From: Siderastrea radians
Taxonomy: Eukaryota; Cnidaria; Anthozoa; Scleractinia; Rhizangiidae
NCBI GenBank assembly: GCA_964017195.1
Contig: OZ024887.1
Coordinates: 59,473,311 to 59,537,310 of the forward strand
DNA: 64,000 nt
Direction of reading: 5' to 3'
The notes below the pieces were generated by a model that saw only the letters and a program-made list of their open reading frames with translations, was not told the DNA's origin and ran no database searches. This document shows positions 56,701 to 64,000 of this stretch, piece by piece (position 1 is the stretch's first letter; the number at the start of each line of letters is the position of its first letter). Both the position numbers and the translations under genes were made by a program.

Positions 56701-59700
56701 TTTCTTCTCCCCTCTCTCCCCTCCTTTCTCTTTTCTCTCCCGTGTGGTTTCTAGGCTCATGGGAGTCCAAAAAACCCGGTTTTGGTGTCGTTCCGGCCAA
56801 AATGGGCAAATCTTCAGGGGCCACCTTTTCAAAAATCCAGGTAGATATTGCAAGCAATTGTTGTCAGATGGCAGAAAATGACCGAATTCTGGCTGATGAG
56901 CGGCCTCTTGAGCATTTCTTGGCCATTTTAGCCCATTTCATGCCAATATATACCCGGATTTTTGAAAACGGTACCGCTCGGTTGAGGTGTCCGAGCGGTG
57001 TGTCGCGAGCACTTTTTTGTCGTTCAGAAACTATCTCCAAAGTAGGCAATATAAAAATTATGAGTGCCAGCAGTCCTTTTTTCTTCTCCCCTCTCTCCCC
57101 TCCCTTCTCTTTTCTCTCCCGTGTGGTTTCTAGGCTCATGGGAGTCCAAAAGACCCGGTTTCGGTGTCGTTCCGGCCAAAATGGGCAAATCTTCAGGGGC
57201 CACCTTTTCAAAAATCCAGGTAGATATTGCAAGCAATTGTTGTCAGATGGCAAAAAATGACCGAATTCTGGCTGATGAGCGGCCTCTTGAGCATTTCTTG
57301 GCCATTTTAGCCCATTTCATGCCAATATATACCCGGATTTTTGAAAACGGTACCGCTCGGTTGAGGTGTCCGAGCGGTGTGTCGCGAGCACTTTTTTGTC
57401 ATTCAGAAACTATCTCCAAAGTAGGCAATATAAAAATTATGAGTGCCAGCAGTCCTTTTTTCTTCTCCCCTCTCTCCCCTCCCTTCTCTTTTCTCTCCCG
57501 TGTGGTTTCTAGGCTCATGGGAGTCCAAAAGACCCGGTTTCGGTGTCGTTCCGGCCAAAATGGGCAAATCTTCAGGGGCCACCTTTTCAAAAATCCAGGT
57601 AGATATTGCAAGCAATTGTTGTCAGATGGCAAAAAATGACCGAATTCTGGCTGATGAGCGGCCTCTTGAGCATTTCTTGGCCATTTTAGCCCATTTCATG
57701 CCAATATATACCCGGATTTTTGAAAACGGTACCGCTCGGTTGAGGTGTCCGAGCGGTGTGTCGCGAGCACTTTTTTGTCGTTCAGAAACTATCTCCAAAG
57801 TAGGCAATATAAAAATTATGAGTGCCAGCAGTCCTTTTTTCTTCTCCCCTCTCTCCCCTCCCTTCTCTTTTCTCTCCCGTGTGGTTTCTAGGCTCATGGG
57901 AGTCCAAAAGACCCGGTTTCGGTGTCGTTCCGGCCAAAATGGGGAAATCTTCAGGGGCCACCTTTTCAAAAATCCAGGTAGATATTGCAAGCAATTGTTG
58001 TCAGATGGCAAAAAATGACCGAATTCTGGCTGATGAGCGGCCTCTTGAGCATTTCTTGGCCATTTTAGCCCATTTCATGCCAATATATAGCCGGATTTTT
58101 GAAAACGGTACCGATCGGTTGAGGTGTCCGAGCGGTGTGTCGCGAGCACTTTTTTGTCATTCAGAAACTATCTCCAAAGTAGGCAATATAAAAATTATGA
58201 GTGCCAGCAGTCCTTTTTTCTTCTCCCCTCTCTCCCCTCCCTTCTCTTTTCTCTCCCGTGTGGTTTCTAGGCTCATGGGAGTCCAAAAGACCCGGTTTCG
58301 GTGTCGTTCCGGCCAAAATGGGCAAATCTTCAGGGGCCACCTTTTCAAAAATCCAGGTAGATATATATATATATGTATATAAACTAGCGGGGTGGAGGGG
58401 GTAGGGTGAAGATGTGTTCGAATTGAAATACAGATTGCAAGATAGCCTAGTTCTGGTCCTCTTTCACGTTGTCACGCTAAGCAGGGTCCGTCGTCGCCAG
58501 CGTAGCGAGACAGCCTTACAGAGTAGCAGAACTTGACTAACTCTACGAGTGCAACTAGATTGCAAATTGAGAACATTGCTCACAGTGGGAACAAACGAGT
58601 TGTTCAAATACCGAACAGTGAACACAACGAACCGACCTTCCGAAACGCTTTACACTACAACATCAATTACATAATTGCGACTTCGGGAGCTTCTTGGCGG
58701 TGGAGCCACCATTTACCAGCTCGTGGGATGGGGGGGGGGGGGGGGGGGCGTAGGGTGGCAGGGAAAAACCCCAACTAAGTGGATCTGTTCACAGGCAAAA
58801 TACGCTTTATTTTGCTTTTGGAAAGGAAAATGGAAATTTACAAGACTGCAAACCATATTTTTGTACCAAAAAAGCGTTTTGTCCAAAACAAGAAAACAGT
58901 TTTCGCCTTTCCCAACGATCTCATAACAGAAACAAAGACAACAACCTTGCACTGGTCAAAATCACGACACTCTTCCTATTTACTATTCATTTATTCATTT
59001 ATATCCATATTACAGGTTCCTTGTGCAAACTCTTTACTCGAAGTCACTTTCTTTAACTGTTAACAAAAGTTTTGGTGGGTTCATATTTGTTTGCGTCTGT
59101 TAAGGATGGTGCTTCCTAATACAGATGTATTTTTGCGAAGGTTATGACTATGGGGAAAAAGCAGATCTCAGCAAGAGTTATTGGAATCCAAAAAGAAAAA
59201 ATGTGGGTAACCACGCATTTTTCAGAGATAATTAAGCAACCATAATTCTAACAAAGCGTTAAAATACAGAGAATGTATGGCAATTTCTTTCCAAATTTAC
59301 GCTCAATTATCTCTGAAAAATGCCCCTTACCCCTTATTTTCTTTTTGGATTCTGATCGACCTTGCTAAGATCTGCTTTTTCCACGTAGTCATAAACCGCG
59401 CAAACATATTGTTGTATTATGGGGCAAATTCCTTGAGAAACCCGAATATCCCGAGATGCGCAGAACGTATGCGCAGTAACAAAAGGAGGCACCGTCCTTA
59501 ATATTGCTATAAAAAGTACGTACTTTAGTTTGGAGTTCACGACTCAGTTAAAAGACGGAGCGAGCCTATAAAAACTGAGGATCATGGAAAGCATCTCGTC
59601 GCCCTCATTTGACAAATTTAAATGGCAGGGGAAACGACGGCCAAGAAAAACGTTTTATCATTGGCAATCTTTTCCTTTGCTTGATTTGAATAAAGGGCTG

Positions 59701-62700
59701 TCTAGTGAGGCAAAAAACCACAGAAACCTTGAAATATAACTACAAAATTGCTCTGATGAGATTTACAAGATCTCAACTGGAGTTGCTAAGTAATAAATGC
59801 CACCATGGATACTTTATATCAGCCCTCGCGGGGTAACCGAACATTTTTTCTACATCTAAAATATTCGCGATCGTTTCAACATGGATGAAAGGCCAAATTT
59901 CATTTAATCCCTTTCAATTTTTTAAAACACTACAAGTTCTTGAATTTATTTCGACTATCTTTGTACGAGGTGTTGTTTTGAAGCACTCAATCTCATTACC
60001 AAGTAGGCCTAGCTACAAAAAAACCGGACCTTTTTCGGGATTTTTAGAGCTTCATGGGATTTTTAGAAAACTGTAAGATTTTTAGAGATTTGGAGGGATT
60101 TTTAGAGGTTTTGGTGAATATTTTCAAGGTTTTTGTTTACTTGTTATAAAAAAGCTTGAAACTTGGAAATGTTTCGCCACAAAAATTGTGACTAAAACTT
60201 TTTGATGCCCCCTTGATGCCCCCTCACTGTATTGGTTAGCGGTTTTAACCATAATCCAGCATTCCTTGCTGTCCGTGAGTTCAAAATGGCGGGCTCAGCA
60301 GAGCTGGTTGATTTGGCTTAGACTGTGGGCGCTAGCAGAAAGCCCACCATAGCCATGGAATTTTCACGACAGGTCACCCAATTTTTTAACATCATGGGAT
60401 TTTTAGAGATTTTTAGGAGTTTTTACGGGATTTTTAGAGGTGAAACCGGAGATTTTTAGAACGTTTTTGGAGAAATTTCGGAAGGATTTTTAGGCCATTT
60501 TTCGGGATTTTTGTAGCTAGGCCTATTACCAAGCATTCCAAAAAAAAAAAAAAGGTTTCTCTGAAACGTAGAAATAAAATGAACTAAAAATTTACTCAAT
60601 TTATTTCAATGCCTCGTTGCTTAACACCGATAGCGCGTCATCTTCACCATACTTGAATTATTTTTCCAGAGTGGCTTCAAGCATTAGCGGCGGGTATTTT
60701 GCCTCTCAATTTTCTTCTTTTACACTTCTCAATGCAGAGAGCACAGATCTTGCGAGAATGTTCGAAGCAAATTCGGAATACATCTTGGTGGCTTCCTGAC
60801 TGGTCGGTGAGCCAATCAAATGCGCTCATTTGGCGCCAGTTGGGAATTGTGATTGACGAGTGAGACCTCAGCCTCAACTTATCGGTTCGTAAACTAATCG
60901 AAACAAGTAATAGAGTCCTGAAAAGGATCGAACCTGAAGCTTTTGTTAAACAGGTTACCGCAAACTCTCTAACAACTTCATTACCGAACCGAAAAACAGA
61001 CGCTATAAAATTAAAGGTTTCCTCACTACCTACAGCAAACAATCGAGCGACATATATTGGCATAAGCCTCGCGAAAATCTCGAATCCTCCAACTATAAAT
61101 CAGAAAGTTCATGGCAGAGTTTGACAAGGATAAAGTCCTTATCCACATAAACGCACGGCCATACAGCTTCACAAGATGTTTGCCTGTAGCAAAAAATGAT
61201 ACAATCAGCGGAAACCAACAAGCGCTGAAAATCCCAATCACGATCGCCAGGGTGAAGGCAACACGACGCTCCACTTGGGAAGTAATAACAGCCGAGCTTC
61301 TCGCTGTTCTTAAATATTTGTTTTTCCGTCTTTCTTTCACCAGAAAAGTCACGATCCAGACGTAGCACACGATGATCACGACGTAGTTAAGAGCGAACAT
61401 ACAAGTGGCGAAAAGGGAGCTTTCTTCGAAGAATGGCACCCGAAAACTCGAGAACAATATTGCTATACCCCACACAATAACCAGCATAATTTTCAACCCG
61501 AATGGAGTCATGATGCTTCTATGACGAAAAGGAAAGACGACAGCAAGGAAACGATCAACGCTGATCGCGGCAAGGTGTAAAATTGACGAGGAGCACGAGA
61601 GATCAGCGACATTGTAGTAGACAATATCCAGGGTTGTGGGACACTCCCGGGCAAAAGACAGCTTTGCGACCATTACTACAAGCAAGGGTGCGCACACCAT
61701 GCTGACTATCAAATCAGCAACCGCTAAGCTGACAAGAGGAATGATGGAACAGCGGCGAAGACGGGAGCTTGATAGAACTGCAGCGCAAACCAGAAAGTTT
61801 CCGAACGTACCTAGTACAGCCGTTAGGGAATTTGCCAACATCAGGGCAATTGCGTGGGCCATGGGGAGACGACAATCTTTCGCTGAGGTATTCGTAAGAT
61901 TCGTGTTACTTTCCAAGGAGGTAACCATGATGGATCGGTTTTGTGCGGTTAGTGACGGACGTTACAGTCTGAGCTGTTAGGGTTAAACTGAGAGAAGAAA
62001 GCTTTGGCTCAAAGAAGGAACAATAAGAATTTTGTAAGGCACGTGACACTGGAATGAACAGCAAACGAAAGCACTTCAAAACTTGATCCGGAAAATACCA
62101 TTCTCGAGTAGCGAATGTGTAGTTGCAGAAAAATTCGAACGATTTTTGAAACGATCTGCTGAAATAGGTCTTCGACCCAAAAAGAAAATCGATGATTTTG
62201 CTGAAGCGTTATTTGAAACCAGAAAATCACTCTCTTAACCCTTTAAGCCCTAACAGTGACAAAAATGAAATTTCTCTTTACATTATCACTACTTGTTCAA
62301 ACAATCAAGTGATGAGAATAAAGATAGTGATCACCAAGGATAAGACGTTTTGATATTTAGACAAATTCTCCTTACTAATCCCACAAGAAACGTATAGAGA
62401 ACAGTAAGGAGAACAGACATTTTTATACCAGGGCTGAAACAGTTAGGGAAAGCACATTTCATTTTCTTCCCACTAATCGGAAGGTGAGCATCTAATCTTT
62501 CAATTTCTAATTACGGAAAAAATTACCATGTACATTCACGTAACTGATGAAAGGCGGTCTGAAATACGAGTGGGAGAAGTATTTTGAGTTTAAGCGGCTA
62601 CCGCATCACGCGTCAGCTTCAGTTCATTTGCCTCGGAATATCACGTTTTATCTCAACCGAATACTAAATTTCCATGGAAGATAATCGTCTGACAGCGCAA

Positions 62701-63906
62701 AGAATCTTTTAAAACATGTAACGTCCAGCTCAACCATTAACTTTGTTTGTTTTGTTTTATTTGTTTGTTAGTTTGTTTGTTTGTTTTTTTGCAAATGACA
62801 AACTCTTCCAACTGGCTGCCACTTTGAAAAGCGCGCGTTTAATAATATTAACAATTTTAACGGCTATTCAGCCCTATCAAACGAGTCTTGTCTGTCTACT
62901 GCTTCGTTCCCAGAGTTCCCGTCCTTTCCGAGGAAGAGAGACCCTGGGAACGTCATCAGTGGTACAGACTTTGGCCACTTTTTGTTAGATTCTATATTTA
63001 CTTACTTACTTACTTCTTCCTGTAATTCTAATGAAATCTAAGACTAGGTCTGGCTGCAGACCAGCCAGAAATGAGCAAGATGTCAATACGTATAGCACGA
63101 TTTCGGAAACGAACGAAGAGAGCCCACACGCACTGCCCCGACATGTGCATCCCCGGAAAAACGCACGCATGTGCTATCACTTACATCTTGTAGAACAATT
63201 CCTTGTACTGTGTGTCGCCTTTACCGCCTTCAACAAGAACGTCTAGTTTGCTGATAATTTCACTTTCAACCTTTTGGAAAAAAAAAACCGAAAACGCATT
63301 ACAATCACCCAACTACAACCAAAATACTCCTCCAAAATTGGCTTAGGATGATAATTTAAATTAACCCCAAAAACTAAAGCTTACGCAATTTTTGAAGGGC
63401 GATGTCTTGCGACAAATTTTCGATCATCCCCGCTTACAAAAATGCTTTCACTACGTCACTACAGTTTCTTTCTCTTTTTCATTTTAAAATAGCTAAAAAT
63501 TGAAAGTAAATTCACGTGGAGAGAAGCTCATTCAGTGAGGAAGTCTGTGTATAATGCATAATGTAGCCAAAAAATCAGGTATTATTAAAAATGTGTGGGA
63601 CAAGTATGAAGAAATTGCATGTTGAACATTAAAAGACCTATCAGTCACACTGAGCTTTTAATTTTTCGTACTAATTACAAGATCCAGACATACGTTTGAA
63701 GATGACATAATCATTTAGTAAAGAAAGTTGTGCTACATAGTAGATGCCCAGACTCGTAAATTAGAAGCCTTTAGATGCTGCCAAGATTTGATTCTAGTAG
63801 TCCTTTTCTGTCTCTAAATATAGACTTACCGACGTGAAATTCTCTTTGCTGGCATACTCGCACTGGATCATGTCAAAGAAAATTGGAATTGTGGCTCGAC
63901 GAAGCT
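35642..63906 (-). CDS. DOCK3/4: DOCK-family guanine nucleotide exchange factor (3' part of gene)
   Basis: Twenty coding exons, in order of translation: 63906-63830, 63270-63185, 49404-49242, 48359-48319, 48025-47935, 47329-47219, 46706-46617, 46258-46154, 45809-45723, 45320-45266, 44247-44166, 44080-43996, 43888-43802, 42587-42411, 41742-41659, 40881-40756, 39852-39698, 38835-38712, 36504-36325, 35719-35642. All have GT-AG boundaries and matching phases, giving 693 residues to the stop. The 5' part lies beyond the window. DOCK proteins activate Rac or Rap GTPases through the DHR-2 domain. Its landmarks are [128 protein letters not shown] and [11 protein letters not shown]. The [12 protein letters not shown] and IIDAAVMGG signatures favour the DOCK3/4 (Sponge) branch over DOCK1/2/5. 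That branch assignment is from recall and less certain than the family. Confidence 0.93.
36955..37125 (+). repeat. Dispersed repeat in a DOCK intron
   Basis: The segment gcgcatttgattggctcgcc / gaccag / ggaagc / caaatttgcttc is matched in reverse complement at about 60665-60860 (gaagcaaattcgga, ggcttcctgactggtcggtg, agccaatcaaatgcgct). A further fragment of the same family (gaggcaaaatacccgccgct) lies at about 38010-38040. It is an old MITE-type repeat. Confidence 0.55.
39058..39104. repeat. (TTA)n microsatellite
   Basis: About 15 ATT/TTA repeats follow an A/T-rich tail (gataaagaattg-like) that resembles a SINE or LINE 3' end. It lies in a DOCK intron. Confidence 0.9.
40549..40637. repeat. Short tandem repeat, TAAATCCTTTATTTAGT
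   Basis: GTAAATCCTTTATTTA occurs four times in about 89 bases, arranged as a duplicated pair separated by 'gttcgacagaata'. It lies in a DOCK intron about 120 bases beyond the exon at 40756-40881. Confidence 0.9.
41819..41945. repeat. Foldback sequence in a DOCK intron
   Basis: The left arm blocks ATAGGCC, TCCGAGTT and CAAAGCGAGGCCTGTGCA are mirrored by TGCACCAGGCCTCGCTTTG, AACTCGGA and GGCCTAT. It is a MITE-like palindrome of about 127 bases. Confidence 0.7.
42690..42720. repeat. (CAA)n microsatellite
   Basis: Ten CAA/AAC trinucleotides lie in a DOCK intron. Confidence 0.95.
42770..43350. repeat. Tandem ~105-bp minisatellite (CATTTGAATGGTCAC family)
   Basis: About six diverged units carry, in order, 'gctttcatttgaatggtcac', 'ggatttcatccacagactca', 'ttagaaccaccttgtacagc' and 'taaacagcaccac' variants. 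The 'tttgaatggtca' word recurs near 42787, 42896, 42984, 43098, 43202 and 43309. I recognise this as a repeat family very common in stony coral genomes. Loose single copies also appear near 22250 and 46765. It lies in a DOCK intron between exons 42587-42411 and 43888-43802. Confidence 0.8.
44450..44661. mobile_element. MITE with TTAACCCTTTAA termini (copy 1)
   Basis: The left end TAACCCTTTAAACACCAATA and the right end GGGGCTTAAAGGGTTA are inverted copies. The interior has 'gtgatca', 'aaatttctcc' and 'aaggagaattt' in inverted arrangement. A second copy lies at 62235-62452, and another left end appears at about 44835 (TTAACCCTTTAATGCCCAGT). It lies in a DOCK intron. Confidence 0.75.
45627..45690. 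repeat. Short hairpin in a DOCK intron
   Basis: The halves 'tatgcgaagtgggatcgggg' and 'gaccccatttcgca' pair, together with AAGGCA...TGCCTT, giving a stem of about 25 bp around 'gaggca'. It lies about 30 bases beyond the exon at 45723-45809. Confidence 0.65.
48176..48227. repeat. (CAG)n(TAG)n(TTG)n compound microsatellite
   Basis: Runs of CAG, then TAG, then TTG trinucleotides lie in a short DOCK intron. Confidence 0.95.
49702..50418. mobile_element. Twin-primed (5'-inverted) LINE insertion
   Basis: The 13-bp target duplication TTGTTGCGTAGAC flanks the insert (49702-49714 and 50406-50418). The 3' part (about 49901-50405) reads on the plus strand as the C-terminal end of a LINE ORF2: [55 protein letters not shown], then a stop, a 3' UTR and a poly-A tail. 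The 5' part (about 49715-49900) is inverted, encoding on the minus strand the preceding segment [40 protein letters not shown] and [13 protein letters not shown]. The two halves join into one consecutive protein end, which is the signature of twin priming. It lies in the large DOCK intron. Confidence 0.9.
50475..50520. repeat. (TTATG)n microsatellite
   Basis: About nine pentamers GTTAT with one GTTAA interruption lie between the LINE insertion and the TA-rich tract. Confidence 0.9.
50586..50745. repeat. (TA)n/(TATG)n microsatellite at the left edge of the array
   Basis: About 155 bases of alternating TA with two blocks of TATG repeats run straight into the first array unit (ATATAGCCGG). A short counterpart, (AT)n at 58360-58380, closes the array on the right. 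Confidence 0.95.
50742..58364. repeat. 7.6-kb tandem array, 379-bp unit (484-bp variant)
   Basis: Nineteen units start, using the G of ATATAGCCGG as anchor, at 50747, 51126, 51610, 51989, 52368, 52852, 53336, 53715, 54094, 54578, 54957, 55336, 55715, 56094, 56574, 56953, 57332, 57711 and 58090 (the last truncated). The spacing is 379 bases except for four units of 484 and one of 480. Each unit has a hairpin (ACCGCTCGG...CCGAGCGGT), a 47-base pure pyrimidine tract (50868-50914 in unit 1) and a conserved 105-base tail. Units up to about 56460 are almost identical, and the last five are a diverged subfamily. Frames of 191-226 codons appear in every unit, but 379 is not a multiple of 3, so frame changes each unit and no coding role is credible. 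It lies within the large DOCK intron. Confidence 0.95.
58365..59095. other. Intronic stretch right of the array
   Basis: A G-run lies at about 58731-58748. The short frames at 58533-58952 have no recognisable domain. No gene is seen. It lies in the large DOCK intron. Confidence 0.5.
59100..59501. mobile_element. Inverted-repeat element with TTAA ends
   Basis: The left end TTAAGGATGGTGCTTCCT and the right end GGAGGCACCGTCCTTAA are inverted copies. The arms continue through 'gactatgggg-aaaaagcaga', 'ggaatccaaaaagaaaa' and 'catttttcagagataatt', each with its reverse complement in the right half (aattatctctgaaaaatg, ttttctttttggattc, tctgctttttcc-cgtagtc). It is about 402 bp and non-coding. It resembles the 28270 element in target preference but not in sequence. 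Confidence 0.75.
60004..60525. mobile_element. hAT-like element with internal GATTTTTAG repeats
   Basis: The 8-bp duplication TTACCAAG flanks the element (59996-60003 and 60526-60533). The terminal inverted repeats are TAGGCCTAGCTACAAAAA and TTTTTGTAGCTAGGCCTA. Inside are about ten copies of a GGGATTTTTAGAG-type word, in the same orientation in both halves. It is 522 bp with no coding content. The 8-bp duplication fits the hAT superfamily. It lies in the large DOCK intron. Confidence 0.9.
60665..60860 (-). repeat. Dispersed repeat, reverse copy of 36955-37125
   Basis: It contains caagcattagcggcgggtat, gttcgaagcaaattcgga, ggcttcctgactggtcggtg and agccaatcaaatgcgctcat, matching the segment near 37000 in reverse complement and the fragment at about 38010-38040. 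No coding content is seen. Confidence 0.55.
61026..61928 (-). CDS. Class A (rhodopsin-like) G-protein-coupled receptor, orphan
   Basis: This is an intronless frame of 300 residues with seven membrane segments. An N-terminal Asn-rich tail (NTNLTNTS, two N-glycosylation sites) precedes TM1 with [11 protein letters not shown]2 has LAVADLIVS (conserved Asp). Cys in RECPTT before TM3 pairs with Cys in FATCMFAL (ECL2). TM3 ends with [12 protein letters not shown], a DRY variant. TM6 has SACWFP (CWxP). TM7 has [17 protein letters not shown], where the NPxxY proline is Phe. The C-terminus is short and cysteine-rich (IVCCR), possibly palmitoylated. Such receptors couple extracellular ligands to heterotrimeric G proteins at the plasma membrane. 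The ligand cannot be told from sequence, and cnidarians have large families of similar single-exon amine/peptide/melatonin-like orphans. The gene lies wholly inside a DOCK intron on the same strand. Confidence 0.92.
   Translation of the reverse strand: MVTSLESNTNLTNTSAKDCRLPMAHAIALMLANSLTAVLGTFGNFLVCAAVLSSSRLRRCSIIPLVSLAVADLIVSMVCAPLLVVMVAKLSFARECPTTLDIVYYNVADLSCSSSILHLAAISVDRFLAVVFPFRHRSIMTPFGLKIMLVIVWGIAILFSSFRVPFFEESSLFATCMFALNYVVIIVCYVWIVTFLVKERRKNKYLRTARSSAVITSQVERRVAFTLAIVIGIFSACWFPLIVSFFATGKHLVKLYGRAFMWIRTLSLSNSAMNFLIYSWRIRDFREAYANICRSIVCCR
61930..63180. other. Intronic stretch between the GPCR and a DOCK exon
   Basis: It holds the MITE at 62235-62452 and T-rich simple sequence (about 62740-62790). 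The frames 62009-62230, 62743-62988 and 63031-63246 have no support. The last of these overlaps the DOCK exon 63185-63270 on the opposite strand. Confidence 0.5.
62235..62452. mobile_element. MITE with TTAACCCTTTAA termini (copy 2)
   Basis: The left end TTAACCCTTTAAGCCCTAAC and the right end GGGCTGAAACAGTTAGGG are inverted copies. The interior shares 'aaatttctc', 'gtgatcacca', 'attctccttac' and 'cagtaaggagaa' with the copy at 44450-44661. It lies in the large DOCK intron. Confidence 0.75.
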
Positions 63907-64000
63907 CTGTAGGAAAAAATGTTGATAGTAAGGCCAGGTGGTAACGACTCGTCAGTTCTCTAGAGAACAGGACAAGTGGGGTAAAAATGTAACGTTTTCC

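Noticed and set aside
50742..58364. CRISPR-like array
   Set aside because: The units are 379 bases with no short repeat/unique spacer structure, in an animal genome. It is a satellite-type array.
50858..58404. Series of 191-226-codon open frames on both strands across the array
   Set aside because: They recur with the 379-base period and exist on both strands. The unit length is not a multiple of three, so each frame runs about 1.5 units and stops. They are by-products of a stop-poor repeat.

Overview
This is a 64-kb piece of animal nuclear genome. It has spliced genes with GT-AG introns, abundant microsatellites, SINE/LINE remnants and many short inverted-repeat (foldback/MITE-type) elements. 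I infer a stony coral (Scleractinia) or a close anthozoan relative. The reasons are a secreted, extremely Asp/Glu-rich protein gene of the kind known from coral skeletal matrix, dispersed repeats that I recognise as typical of coral genomes, and cnidarian-like gene structure. Nothing in the window looks prokaryotic or viral.

Layout. Positions 1-5600 hold no convincing gene, only decayed repeats and foldback elements. A two-coding-exon gene (CDS 6441-8859, + strand) encodes a 239-residue secreted acidic protein. Positions 9200-12950 are non-genic and include a TIR-bounded element carrying three tandem tRNA-like units. NHP2 (H/ACA snoRNP subunit) lies at 12951-19962 (+) in four coding exons. 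Its introns hold a LINE fragment, SINEs, a transposon nested inside another (each with its own 8-bp target duplication) and a SINE split by a foldback element. Positions 20000-32700 hold no intact gene that I can recognise. They contain a frameshifted sulfotransferase-like retro-pseudogene, a 1.74-kb TIR element with a decayed lysine/acid-rich ORF, and a large palindromic element with TTAA target sites. An intronless eight-TM membrane protein lies at 32710-33618 (-).

From 35642 to beyond the right edge, the minus strand carries the 3' part of a DOCK-family Rac/Rap guanine-nucleotide exchange factor gene. I reconstructed 20 coding exons with continuous phase: most of the DHR-2 catalytic domain plus a proline-rich SH3-ligand tail. 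Its resemblance is closest to the DOCK3/4 branch. One 13.8-kb intron (49405-63184) contains a twin-primed LINE insertion, a 7.6-kb tandem array of 379/484-bp units, an inverted-repeat element, a 522-bp hAT-like element and a complete intronless class-A GPCR gene on the same strand.

The genes do not form a pathway: acidic matrix protein, snoRNP/telomerase protein, membrane protein, GEF and receptor are unrelated neighbours. The most unusual material is the repeat fraction: the large intronic array, the nested transposons, the tRNA-like tandem element and the ORF-bearing TIR element with CCTGGT subterminal repeats.
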